Shown: positions 37,985-45,112 of the stretch, one piece after another | Layout: the number at the start of each line of letters is the position of its first letter | Position numbering within the stretch: position 1 is the stretch's first letter | Assembly (NCBI GenBank): GCA_902793405.1 | Contig: CADBDH010000006.1 | Location: forward strand, 62,001-126,000 | Direction: 5' to 3' | DNA length: 64,000 nt | Source: an uncultured Bacteroidales bacterium | GTDB taxonomy: Bacteria; Bacteroidota; Bacteroidia; Bacteroidales; Muribaculaceae | The notes under the pieces: model-generated | Databases searched by the model: none | What the model was told of the DNA's origin: nothing | Seen by the model: only the letters and a program-made list of their open reading frames with translations | Translations under genes and position numbers: made by a program

Positions 37985-39160
37985 ATGGGTAGTGCAATGT
38001 TGGAACATGGATTTGTAAGGGACATTGTGGAACAGGCCGCAACACCGTTCTACTACTATGACATGAATGTCCTGCAAGCGACGCTGGCCGAGGTCAACCG
38101 GCAGACAGCGGGTCATCCGTTTAGGGTCCACTATGCGGTAAAAGCCAATGGCAATCCGCACATTCTCAAGAACATAGCAAATCATGGGTTGGGAGCCGAC
38201 CTGGTGAGCGGCGGGGAGATAAAAGCCGCCCTCGCTGCAGGCTTTGACCCACAGGAGATGACCTTCTCGGGCGTGGGAAAAACCGACTGGGAAATCAGGC
38301 TCGGCATCGAGAACGGCATCGGCTGCTTCAACGTGGAATCGATTCCCGAGCTCGAAGTCATCAACCAGCTGGCAGGCGAGATGGGCAAGACGGCCAACAT
38401 CGCCTTCAGAATCAACCCCGACATCGATGCCCACACCCACAAATACATCACCACCGGCACTGCCGACAACAAATTCGGCATCGGCATCGAGGTACTGGAA
38501 GGGGCCGTCAAGCATGCACTGTCACTGCCCAACATCCACATGAAGGGACTGCATTTCCACATCGGATCCCAGATCACGATGATGCAGCCCTATGTCATGC
38601 TGTGCGAGACCATCAACCGCTTGCTCGACCACTACGACCAGTTGGGCATCCATTTCGAAACCATCAATGTGGGCGGCGGATTAGGCATCAATTATTTGGA
38701 ACCCGACACCCATCCCCTACCCGATTTCGAGCAATACTTCGGCACGTTCAAGCAGCACCTCAAGCTCCAGCCCAACCAGCTGTTGCACTTCGAGTTAGGA
38801 CGTGCCATCGTGGGCGGTTGCGGGTCCCTGATTGCACGTGTCGTCTATGTCAAAGAGAACCGTAACAAGAAATTCATCATCCTGGATGCGGGCATGACCG
38901 AACTCATCAGGCCAGCGCTCTACGAGGCACATCACGAGGTGCAGAACCTCTCGGCGGCAGGGCGAGAGCAGCAGGACACCTATGACGTGGTCGGGCCCGT
39001 GTGTGAGTCGAGCGACGTGTTTGCCCATGACTGCGTCTTGCCCGTGACACAGCGCGGCGACCTGATTGCCATCCGTTCGGCTGGTGCCTATGGCGAGTCG
39101 ATGTCGTCACGCTACAACATGCGCTCAATGCCCGCAAGCGTTTTTGCTGGCAACCAATAG
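37985..39160 (+). CDS. lysA: Diaminopimelate decarboxylase
   Basis: This PLP enzyme converts meso-diaminopimelate to L-lysine, the last step of the pathway. The 391 residues include the PLP lysine K53 in HYAVKANGN, HIGSQI, the phosphate-binding GGGLGINYL block, and the partner-subunit active-site cysteine C340 in CESSDVFAHD. The start at 37985 gives the normal N-terminus. It has its own promoter, a possible structured leader and a terminator, so it is monocistronic. Confidence 0.96.
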   Translation: MGSAMLEHGFVRDIVEQAATPFYYYDMNVLQATLAEVNRQTAGHPFRVHYAVKANGNPHILKNIANHGLGADLVSGGEIKAALAAGFDPQEMTFSGVGKTDWEIRLGIENGIGCFNVESIPELEVINQLAGEMGKTANIAFRINPDIDAHTHKYITTGTADNKFGIGIEVLEGAVKHALSLPNIHMKGLHFHIGSQITMMQPYVMLCETINRLLDHYDQLGIHFETINVGGGLGINYLEPDTHPLPDFEQYFGTFKQHLKLQPNQLLHFELGRAIVGGCGSLIARVVYVKENRNKKFIILDAGMTELIRPALYEAHHEVQNLSAAGREQQDTYDVVGPVCESSDVFAHDCVLPVTQRGDLIAIRSAGAYGESMSSRYNMRSMPASVFAGNQ

Positions 39161-39184
39161 ATTGACCGTTCATACATTTCATCA

Positions 39185-39221
39185 CTAGCCACACCGCACA
39201 GCGCCGTGTGGCTAGTCTTTT
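39185..39221 (+). terminator. Terminator of lysA
   Basis: A perfect 10-bp stem, CTAGCCACAC (39185-39194) with GTGTGGCTAG (39206-39215), is followed by TCTTTTATAAT. It begins 25 bp after the lysA stop. Confidence 0.85.
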
Positions 39222-39333
39222 ATAATGCCTCCAGAAAAGTGCATCCGTCTGTATATTAATTAGTTATATCAACCATAGAAAAATAATTGAAAAAAAGTTA
39301 CCGAATTCTGTAGCGACATCGAGAAAAAAGAAT

Positions 39334-39341
39334 TACATTTG
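39334..39341 (+). promoter_or_regulatory. -7 element of the Lrp-family gene
   Basis: TACATTTG matches TAnnTTTG 27 bp upstream of the ATG at 39368. A sequence beginning GTTACC occurs on both sides (39297 and 39348), a possible autoregulatory site for the Lrp-type product; that is inference. Confidence 0.5.
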
Positions 39342-39367
39342 CAATTAGTTACCAAATATTGATTTTC

Positions 39368-39832
39368 ATGGAAAAGATTGACACTCTAGACAAGAAAATT
39401 CTGGAAATTGTGATGAATAACGCCCGAATTCCTAGCAAAGATGTTGCTCAGGTCTGCGGAGTGTCGAGAGCTGCCGTCCATCAGCGCATCCAGCGGCTCA
39501 TCGACGATGGTGTCATCACCGGTTCAGGCTATAACGTGAATCCCAAACTGCTGGGGTATTCGACCTGCACTTTTATCGGCCTCACCCTTGAGCGGGGTTC
39601 GATGTACCGCACGGTTGTCCCTGAACTCCTGAAAATCAAGGAAGTGGTTGAATGCCATTTCACCACGGGACACTACACCATGATGATTAAGGTGTATGCC
39701 CGTGACAACGAGCACCTCATGTCGCTGGTCAATGACCACATCCAACACATCGAGGGCGTTGCCGCCACCGAGACCCTCATCTCGCTGGAGCAGAGCATCA
39801 GCCGAACCATCCCCATCTATTATAAAGAGTGA
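39368..39832 (+). CDS. Lrp/AsnC family transcriptional regulator
   Basis: The 154-residue product from the ATG at 39368 has the Lrp plan. The N-terminal winged helix-turn-helix contains DTLDKKILEIVMNNARI and CGVSRAAVHQRIQRLIDDGVITG. The C-terminal RAM ligand domain contains VVECHFTTGHYTMMIKVYARD. Such proteins sense amino acids or related metabolites and regulate amino-acid genes or themselves. Its neighbour lysA is a plausible but unproven target. An in-frame TTG three codons upstream is less likely as the start. Confidence 0.92.
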   Translation: MEKIDTLDKKILEIVMNNARIPSKDVAQVCGVSRAAVHQRIQRLIDDGVITGSGYNVNPKLLGYSTCTFIGLTLERGSMYRTVVPELLKIKEVVECHFTTGHYTMMIKVYARDNEHLMSLVNDHIQHIEGVAATETLISLEQSISRTIPIYYKE

Positions 39833-39987
39833 AACACCTCCTCTTTGCTGCATGACATCGGCAAGGCGGCAGTGTGCCCCACTGGGCCACTACCCACACG
39901 GATAGTCATGGCGAACCGGGGCCGGCAACGGCACTATATGCAACGAAATAAATACCATGATTGAGGACATAACTCAGTTTTTTATAT

Positions 39988-39995
39988 TACCTTTG
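39988..39995 (+). promoter_or_regulatory. -7 element of the guanylyltransferase gene
   Basis: TACCTTTG matches the Bacteroidota -7 consensus, 61 bp upstream of the ATG at 40057. A TTG at 39961-39963 is 24 bp away, slightly too far. Confidence 0.5.
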
Positions 39996-40056
39996 TCAAA
40001 TAGTAATGACAACACCATCATGGTGACCACAGCAATTCTATCAACACGTCAACACA

Positions 40057-41136
40057 ATGGACAATAACCGATACTGCGTGATCATGTGCGGCGGTGTGGG
40101 CAGTCGATTCTGGCCCTTCAGCAAAGCCGCCCGTCCCAAACAATTCATCGACTTCTTTGGCACAGGACGTTCCCTGTTGCAGATGGCTTTTGACCGGCTG
40201 CAGGGCATCGTGCCCACCGAGAACATATTCCTGCTCACCAACGAAAGCTACGGCACCCTCATCAGGGAGCAACTGCCCGAACTCAGCGACGAGCAGATCC
40301 TCATGGAGCCTGCGCGCCGCAACACCGCACCCTGCATCGCATGGGCGGCCTACCACATCCAGGCCATCAACCCCGGTGCCAAGATGATGGTGGCTCCCAG
40401 CGACCACCTTATTATTAATGTGGAAAAATTTAGACAAAGCGTCATCGATGCCTTTGAGTTCATCGAGACCCGCGACGCACTGGTGACCATGGGCATCAAG
40501 CCCAGCCGACCCGAGACCGGCTACGGCTACATCCAGGTGGGTGAGCCCATCGAGGGCAATTTCTCCAAGGTGAAAACCTTTACCGAGAAGCCTGACGAGG
40601 ATTTGGCGCGCGTCTTTCTCAAGTCGGGCGAGTTCTTCTGGAACTCCGGCATGTTCTTCTGGAGCACCGACAGCATCATCAAGGCGCTCGACAGTTGCGC
40701 CCCCGATGTGAATACCGTCTTTGAGCAAGGCAAGGAATACTTCGGCACGCCGCAAGAGCTGGATTACATCAACGCCAACTTCGAGGCCAGCCCAAGTATC
40801 AGCATCGACTTTGCCGTGATGGAGAAGGCCCCCAACGTCTATGTCGAGACTGTAGACTTCGGATGGAACGACCTGGGCACCTGGCGGTCACTGTATGACC
40901 ACTCGCCCAAGAACATCGAGGGTAACGTCACCCAAAACTGCAAAGCGCTCATGCTCAATAGCCACAACAACATCGTTGCCCTCAAGGGCGACAAAGTGAT
41001 TGTTGCTTCGGGACTGGAGGGCTACATCGTTGCCGACGTGGACGACGCCCTGCTCATTGTCCCCCTCGAGGAGGAACAGAAAATCAAGACCTACGTCAAC
41101 GAGGTGAAATCCAAATTTGGCGACAAGTACCTGTAA
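40057..41136 (+). CDS. Mannose-1-phosphate guanylyltransferase
   Basis: This cytoplasmic enzyme makes GDP-mannose, the donor for mannose- and fucose-containing surface glycans. The 359 residues carry the sugar-nucleotidyltransferase signature CGGVGSRFWPFSKAARPKQF (residues 11-30), PSDHLI, and FTEKP, the ManC/AlgA pattern. There is no C-terminal phosphomannose isomerase domain, so it is a single-function enzyme, as common in Bacteroidales. It stands alone between its promoter and a shared terminator. Confidence 0.93.
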   Translation: MDNNRYCVIMCGGVGSRFWPFSKAARPKQFIDFFGTGRSLLQMAFDRLQGIVPTENIFLLTNESYGTLIREQLPELSDEQILMEPARRNTAPCIAWAAYHIQAINPGAKMMVAPSDHLIINVEKFRQSVIDAFEFIETRDALVTMGIKPSRPETGYGYIQVGEPIEGNFSKVKTFTEKPDEDLARVFLKSGEFFWNSGMFFWSTDSIIKALDSCAPDVNTVFEQGKEYFGTPQELDYINANFEASPSISIDFAVMEKAPNVYVETVDFGWNDLGTWRSLYDHSPKNIEGNVTQNCKALMLNSHNNIVALKGDKVIVASGLEGYIVADVDDALLIVPLEEEQKIKTYVNEVKSKFGDKYL

Positions 41137-41166
41137 ACCTCACATTTACAGCATCACCCAAAACAA

Positions 41167-41202
41167 CACGGGACCCCTTGCCCAACCGGCTGGAGTCCCG
41201 TG
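41167..41202. terminator. Bidirectional terminator between guanylyltransferase and ssb
   Basis: An 8-bp stem (CACGGGAC / GTCCCGTG) closes a 20-nt loop between convergent stops at 41136 and 41225. Flanks are only moderately T-rich on either strand. Confidence 0.6.
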
Positions 41203-41224
41203 ACTGTTATATTCTCGTTAGTGC

Positions 41225-41599
41225 TTATCCGTTGGCGGCAGGCTGCTGGGGAGCAGCATTCTCACGCGGACGGGCCAACAACTCGAAGCTGTCCACATAA
41301 ATCTCGGTGATGTAACGCTTCACCTGGTTGCGGTCCTCCCAAGCGCGGGTGCGCAGGCGGCCTTCAAGATAAATCTGTGTGCCCTTGCGGATGTAACGCT
41401 CGGCTACTTCGGCATTCTTGCCCCACATGACAATGTTGTGCCACTCGGTGCGCTCAGGTACCTCTACACCGTTGGCATTGGTATATGCCCTGTCGGTGGT
41501 GGCGAGTGTGAATGATGCTACGGGCTGATTCTGTGCTACATAACGCACATCCGGGTCACGGCCCACACGGCCCAAGAGAATGACTTTATTAACTGACAT
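41225..41599 (-). CDS. ssb: Single-stranded DNA-binding protein, short, without acidic tip
   Basis: This OB-fold protein protects single-stranded DNA. The 124 residues start MSVNKVILLGRVGRDPDVRY and include TEWHNIVMWGKNAEVAERYI and GTQIYLEGRLRTRAWED, all typical. The C-terminus is a short Pro/Ala tail (ENAAPQQPAANG) and lacks the acidic DDxPF-type tip that recruits repair proteins in most bacterial SSBs. It follows the argC-like gene by 51 bp on the same strand, so it may be cotranscribed with argR and argC. Confidence 0.94.
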   Translation of the reverse strand: MSVNKVILLGRVGRDPDVRYVAQNQPVASFTLATTDRAYTNANGVEVPERTEWHNIVMWGKNAEVAERYIRKGTQIYLEGRLRTRAWEDRNQVKRYITEIYVDSFELLARPRENAAPQQPAANG

Positions 41600-41650
41600 G
41601 ATTGAATGGTATTTTATTGTTGTAATGGTTATTACATAATGCTCTCTTAA

Positions 41651-42607
41651 TTAGCAGCCTGTACCTTTCAGGGCAAGCCCGGCACGCTCATGCAGGCCAA
41701 ACATCAGGTTCATCGCATGCACCGCATTGCCGGCGGTGCCCTTGAGCAGCACGTCCATCAGGGCCTTCACGGTGAGCACACCGGTTGACTCGTCCTTGTC
41801 GAGTGTGATGAGGCACTTGCTGGTGTTCTCAACGTCGGCAGGCGTCACGGGACGGTTAACGACGAACACAAAGTTGTGGTCTTCGAAGTATTGGTCATAC
41901 AGCTCACGCAGTACCCCCGCGTCCATCTCACACTTGAGCCGCGCCGTCACAGCAAGCATGCGGCGCTGGCTGTGCGGGGCAATGGTCAGCTCAACAGGTT
42001 GATTGAAGTCGGGCTGGCATTGTTTCAGCGCAAACTCTACTTCCTGACGCTGCTCCTTGGCCCACTCGTCAAGGGTCATGCCGTCGATGGTCCTGCCATC
42101 GCTCGCCAGAGCCGACTGCCCCAGTTCGACTTGCACGGTCAACGGGCTGTTGATCTTTTGATTGCGGGCCAGTGGCATCAATGCCAGCAACGTGGCCACG
42201 GCGGCACTGCCAGGAAGGGTAATCAGTCGGGTGTCATGAACGAGGTTGCGGCGTTGCATCTCACCCAGGCCATATTTCCACGGCAACTCTTCTCCATGAT
42301 TCAGGTTGTGGCTGCCGTTCAAGTCAATGACATGCAGTCCCTCGGGGATTTCTCCCGCGGCGAGGCTCGAAGCCACCTGTGTGGGGTTGCCGCACAGGAA
42401 CACCAGGTCCACTTCGTCGGGCGAGCCGCTGGCAACAACTGTCAGATCGCTCTCCCCCACGAGACCCGGCACCACCTGATCGAGCCGTGTGCCTGCATGG
42501 CCATGGTCACTCACCCATCTCAACTCCACGTCGGGATGGTTAACAAGCACACGCACCAACTCATGGGCACGCAAGGTATCACACCCGCTGACACCAACTT
42601 TAATCAT
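41651..42607 (-). CDS. ArgC homologue lacking catalytic residues
   Basis: The 318-residue product is clearly related to N-acetyl-gamma-glutamyl-phosphate reductase. It has the N-terminal fold VGVSGCDTLRAHELVRVLVNHP, the block KYGLGEMQRRNL, and the C-terminus GTAGNAVHAMNLMFGLHE, close to Bacteroides ArgC ends. The active-site PGC motif reads PGS: residue 134 is serine (AGT at 42208-42206). The region that normally holds the catalytic histidine (HxHxPE) is shortened and has no such motif. It may therefore be a pseudoenzyme or have another substrate. It lies 22 bp after argR and 51 bp before ssb. The family assignment is firm; the function is open. Confidence 0.85.
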   Translation of the reverse strand: MIKVGVSGCDTLRAHELVRVLVNHPDVELRWVSDHGHAGTRLDQVVPGLVGESDLTVVASGSPDEVDLVFLCGNPTQVASSLAAGEIPEGLHVIDLNGSHNLNHGEELPWKYGLGEMQRRNLVHDTRLITLPGSAAVATLLALMPLARNQKINSPLTVQVELGQSALASDGRTIDGMTLDEWAKEQRQEVEFALKQCQPDFNQPVELTIAPHSQRRMLAVTARLKCEMDAGVLRELYDQYFEDHNFVFVVNRPVTPADVENTSKCLITLDKDESTGVLTVKALMDVLLKGTAGNAVHAMNLMFGLHERAGLALKGTGC

Positions 42608-42629
42608 CGACCGGATTCAATTGTTTGAA

Positions 42630-43172
42630 TCAGAATGTCGCGGGCGAGTTCTTGGGCATGAACTGCATGAACACTTCCCTAGCCTGCTCGTGTGTCACAC
42701 CCTCGGCAAGAATGGCCACAACGGTATCGGCGCCGGCAATAGTGCCCAGGATTTCAGGAGGACGGCTCATGTCGATATCATAAGCCAGACCAGGTGCATA
42801 TCCGTTGCGCGTCTTGATGACAGCCAGATTGCCCGAGAAAGTCACCGACACCAGACCCACCTGCTTGGCCGCGTTAGCATCCGTCTGACGCATGCTCAGC
42901 AGCCTGTCTTGCAACTGGTTGCTGTCGGGAATGATGTACATGTAAGTGTTGCGGTCGGTAGCCACCTTAGAAATCTTCAAGGCCTTCAAGTCTCGCGACA
43001 ATGTAGCTTGAGTCACATTGATATTGTGCTCACGCAACATGTCGGCAAGCTCACTCTGGCTGCCGATGCAATTTGTCTTGATCAAATCAGTGATCAACTG
43101 TAAACGGTCACGTTTTCTTTTCACGAGTACTTTCTTTTTTCTTGGTTTTTTTGTTAATGTTGTAGTCTCCAT
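42630..43172 (-). CDS. argR: Arginine repressor ArgR
   Basis: From the ATG at 43172 the product is 180 residues. A Lys/Arg-rich N-terminal extension (KKPRKKKVLVKRKRDR) precedes the winged-helix DNA-binding domain (SQSELADMLREHNINVTQATLSRDLKALKI). The C-terminal oligomerisation and arginine-binding domain contains GTIAGADTVVAILAEG. ArgR hexamers repress arginine synthesis genes when arginine is bound. A longer frame to 43241 would pass the predicted promoter and is rejected. The adjacent argC homologue seems inactive, so its main targets are probably elsewhere. Confidence 0.93.
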   Translation of the reverse strand: METTTLTKKPRKKKVLVKRKRDRLQLITDLIKTNCIGSQSELADMLREHNINVTQATLSRDLKALKISKVATDRNTYMYIIPDSNQLQDRLLSMRQTDANAAKQVGLVSVTFSGNLAVIKTRNGYAPGLAYDIDMSRPPEILGTIAGADTVVAILAEGVTHEQAREVFMQFMPKNSPATF

Positions 43173-43206
43173 TTGAAATATATACTTAAAAAATTGGTTA
43201 CTCATG

Positions 43207-43238
43207 CAAAGGTAATGACATTTTTGCAAATCACACAA
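43207..43238 (-). promoter_or_regulatory. Promoter of argR
   Basis: On the minus strand TACCTTTG (43214-43207) and a TTG (43238-43236) are spaced by 21 bp. The predicted start is near 43200, about 28 bp upstream of the argR ATG. Confidence 0.65.
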
Positions 43239-43247
43239 CATATTTAT

Positions 43248-43309
43248 TGACTTTTTTCATAAAAAGTCATTCAACTACTGAATTTTAATGAAATATTCAT
43301 CAAATTCAG
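43248..43309. promoter_or_regulatory. Palindromes upstream of argR, candidate operators
   Basis: Two nested or adjacent palindromes lie just upstream of the argR promoter. TGACTTTTT / AAAAAGTCA (43248-43269) is a perfect 9-bp pair with a 4-bp centre. CTGAATTT / AAATTCAG (43278-43309) is a perfect 8-bp pair enclosing ATGAA-ATA-TTCAT. The TGAAT/ATTCA half-sites recall ArgR-type ARG boxes. Their role as ArgR sites is inferred. Confidence 0.45.
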
Positions 43310-43375
43310 TAAGAGATACTACGGTTTTCGGTATATGTTTACACTTTAAGATTTTGTGCAGGCGGCTCCAACAGC

Positions 43376-44986
43376 TCAAGACCGCTTGGGAAGCATCCAT
43401 TGGGGATTGGCCTGGAATTTCTTCCATGCATCCATCAGTTGCGGCTTGCAGGCCTTGATCAGTTCGTGGCCTTCGGTCAGGTTGGTCGGGTCCTTCTCTA
43501 TCTTCTCGATATAGTCTAGCAAGTTGAAGCACATGGTATATTGCCCGCACGAGAGAATGGCCTGCGGCATTCCGGCCGCCTTGTCCTCGGGCGTGAACCA
43601 CAGGGTGGTTCCCATGCTGGCGGCCAGCACGCTGTTTTGCTGTATGGCCTCGCTGGGAACGAGATATTCGGGCAGCGTATCGTTTTTGTCCATCGATTGC
43701 CACGTCTCGTCGGGTCGCAGTTCATAGATGGTGCTTGTCACGACACGGTTATTCCATTTCTTGTCACTGTATATGGAGTTATAGCTCATCTGGCGGATGC
43801 GTTTCAGGAACACCACACTGCTCATCGACAGCACCGACTTGGCACGGTTCATCAGCAGGCTCTCGATGGTCGAGAACTTCAAGTGACTGATGAAGGTGGC
43901 GTTGTTGCCGATGAAGGTCTTGCCGATGGCGCTGAACATCTTGCTCTTTAACAAGGCAAACGCAATAGTGGCCAATGTGATGATGGCCAGAATGACCGAT
44001 ATCACTCCCAGCCAGAACTTGCTTCCCAGCACGAGGGCGATGATGAACAAGGTAATCGCCACGGCCTCGCTGATCAGGCCGTAGTTGCGCAGCCGGCCCA
44101 GGGTCAACTTGCCCATACTCTTGGGCAACAGATGTTCGCATGGGGTATAACCCTCCATGTAGGGGCTGGCCACATCGCTGATGATGACCAAATCGAGCGC
44201 TTTGTCCTTGCGGCTCCTGTCCTCACGGTACTTGTACATGCGCTCCTCGGCCAGCAGCACCGACTCGATGCCCTGATTGTCCGACACGCCGCCGTCCATG
44301 ATGCCGAAGCGCTTGGTAATCTTGGAGGCGATGTCGGCGCGTTGCGAGACCTTGAAGTCGTCGGGGTACATCATGGGCTCAAAACCGCTGGGGAAACATG
44401 AGGAGCACGCCAGCGCCTCGCCCGGTGTGATGTGTTCCACCACACTGCGCCCGATGCTGTGCTTCTGGTTGCCGAACACGCCATAGGTCAATCGCTGGCC
44501 ATCAGTCATCCTGCCCTCGGTGAGGCGGAACCTGAACGGCAGCGAGTTGTCAAAGTCGGTAGCCAGTGCCGTGTAGTCCTTGACGGGAATGCGGTCAAAA
44601 TGGTCGATGATGTCAACCATCTCGGCATTGTCAAACAGGCAGGAGTCATAGATGCGCGCCATGATTCTGATGAGCGAGGCATCGGGGTTGGCCTTTTGGG
44701 TACTCATTTCGTCCATGGCCCGCGACACCAGGTCTTCGTTACACAAGAAGTCAAACAGCTGTTCAACCATCTCGTCAACACGCTGCCCACGGGCTCGGGC
44801 CAGCATATACTTCATCGCCGGGATGGTGCCGCCCGACACCGACGTCAAAACCCTCACGCAATCCAACAGCGTGCGCCCGTCCTCGAGGCGGATACTATTC
44901 AAAAACGAGAGCGCACCCAGGTCGAAGGTAGCGGCACGATAGCCGCCGCCCGAGAATGACATGCCTATTTTCAGCTGATTTTCCAT
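43376..44986 (-). CDS. Patatin-like phospholipase with membrane segments
   Basis: The 536-residue product has an N-terminal patatin domain: the oxyanion loop SGGGYRA (12-18), the nucleophile S51 in SVSGG (the first glycine of GxSxG is replaced by serine), and the dyad aspartate D231 in MDGGVSDNQG. Around residues 305-350 there are two hydrophobic segments (AITLFIIALVLG and VISVILAIITLATIAFALL) that would anchor it in a membrane. The remaining C-terminal third is unrecognised. It is probably a lipid acyl hydrolase at the inner membrane. There is no signal peptide. It has its own promoter, and no partner genes are visible. Confidence 0.85.
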   Translation of the reverse strand: MENQLKIGMSFSGGGYRAATFDLGALSFLNSIRLEDGRTLLDCVRVLTSVSGGTIPAMKYMLARARGQRVDEMVEQLFDFLCNEDLVSRAMDEMSTQKANPDASLIRIMARIYDSCLFDNAEMVDIIDHFDRIPVKDYTALATDFDNSLPFRFRLTEGRMTDGQRLTYGVFGNQKHSIGRSVVEHITPGEALACSSCFPSGFEPMMYPDDFKVSQRADIASKITKRFGIMDGGVSDNQGIESVLLAEERMYKYREDRSRKDKALDLVIISDVASPYMEGYTPCEHLLPKSMGKLTLGRLRNYGLISEAVAITLFIIALVLGSKFWLGVISVILAIITLATIAFALLKSKMFSAIGKTFIGNNATFISHLKFSTIESLLMNRAKSVLSMSSVVFLKRIRQMSYNSIYSDKKWNNRVVTSTIYELRPDETWQSMDKNDTLPEYLVPSEAIQQNSVLAASMGTTLWFTPEDKAAGMPQAILSCGQYTMCFNLLDYIEKIEKDPTNLTEGHELIKACKPQLMDAWKKFQANPQWMLPKRS

Positions 44987-45015
44987 ATCGCACCAATTCT
45001 ATAAAAGACACTGCG

Positions 45016-45046
45016 CAAAGATACACATTTTTCCTGTCAATAGCAA
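45016..45046 (-). promoter_or_regulatory. Promoter of the patatin gene
   Basis: On the minus strand TATCTTTG (45023-45016) and TTG (45046-45044) are 20 bp apart, a good match to the Bacteroidota consensus, 30 bp upstream of the ATG. Confidence 0.65.
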
Positions 45047-45049
45047 CAA

Positions 45050-45085
45050 GCGGGAGTGCCAAAAACACAGGCACTCCCGCTTTTT
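45050..45085 (-). terminator. Terminator after the dockerin/chitobiase-C gene
   Basis: A perfect 11-bp GC-rich stem (GCGGGAGTGCC / GGCACTCCCGC) with a 9-nt loop lies 33 bp past the stop at 45113. The best T-run (45081-45085) is on the plus-strand side, so on the minus strand it acts through stem strength rather than a long U tract. Confidence 0.65.
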
Positions 45086-45112
45086 AATCATCCGATGCCG
45101 GACGAGTCACGT

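Noticed and set aside
43173-43241. Longer argR frame
   Set aside because: It passes through the argR promoter; the ATG at 43172 gives a sensible basic N-terminus.
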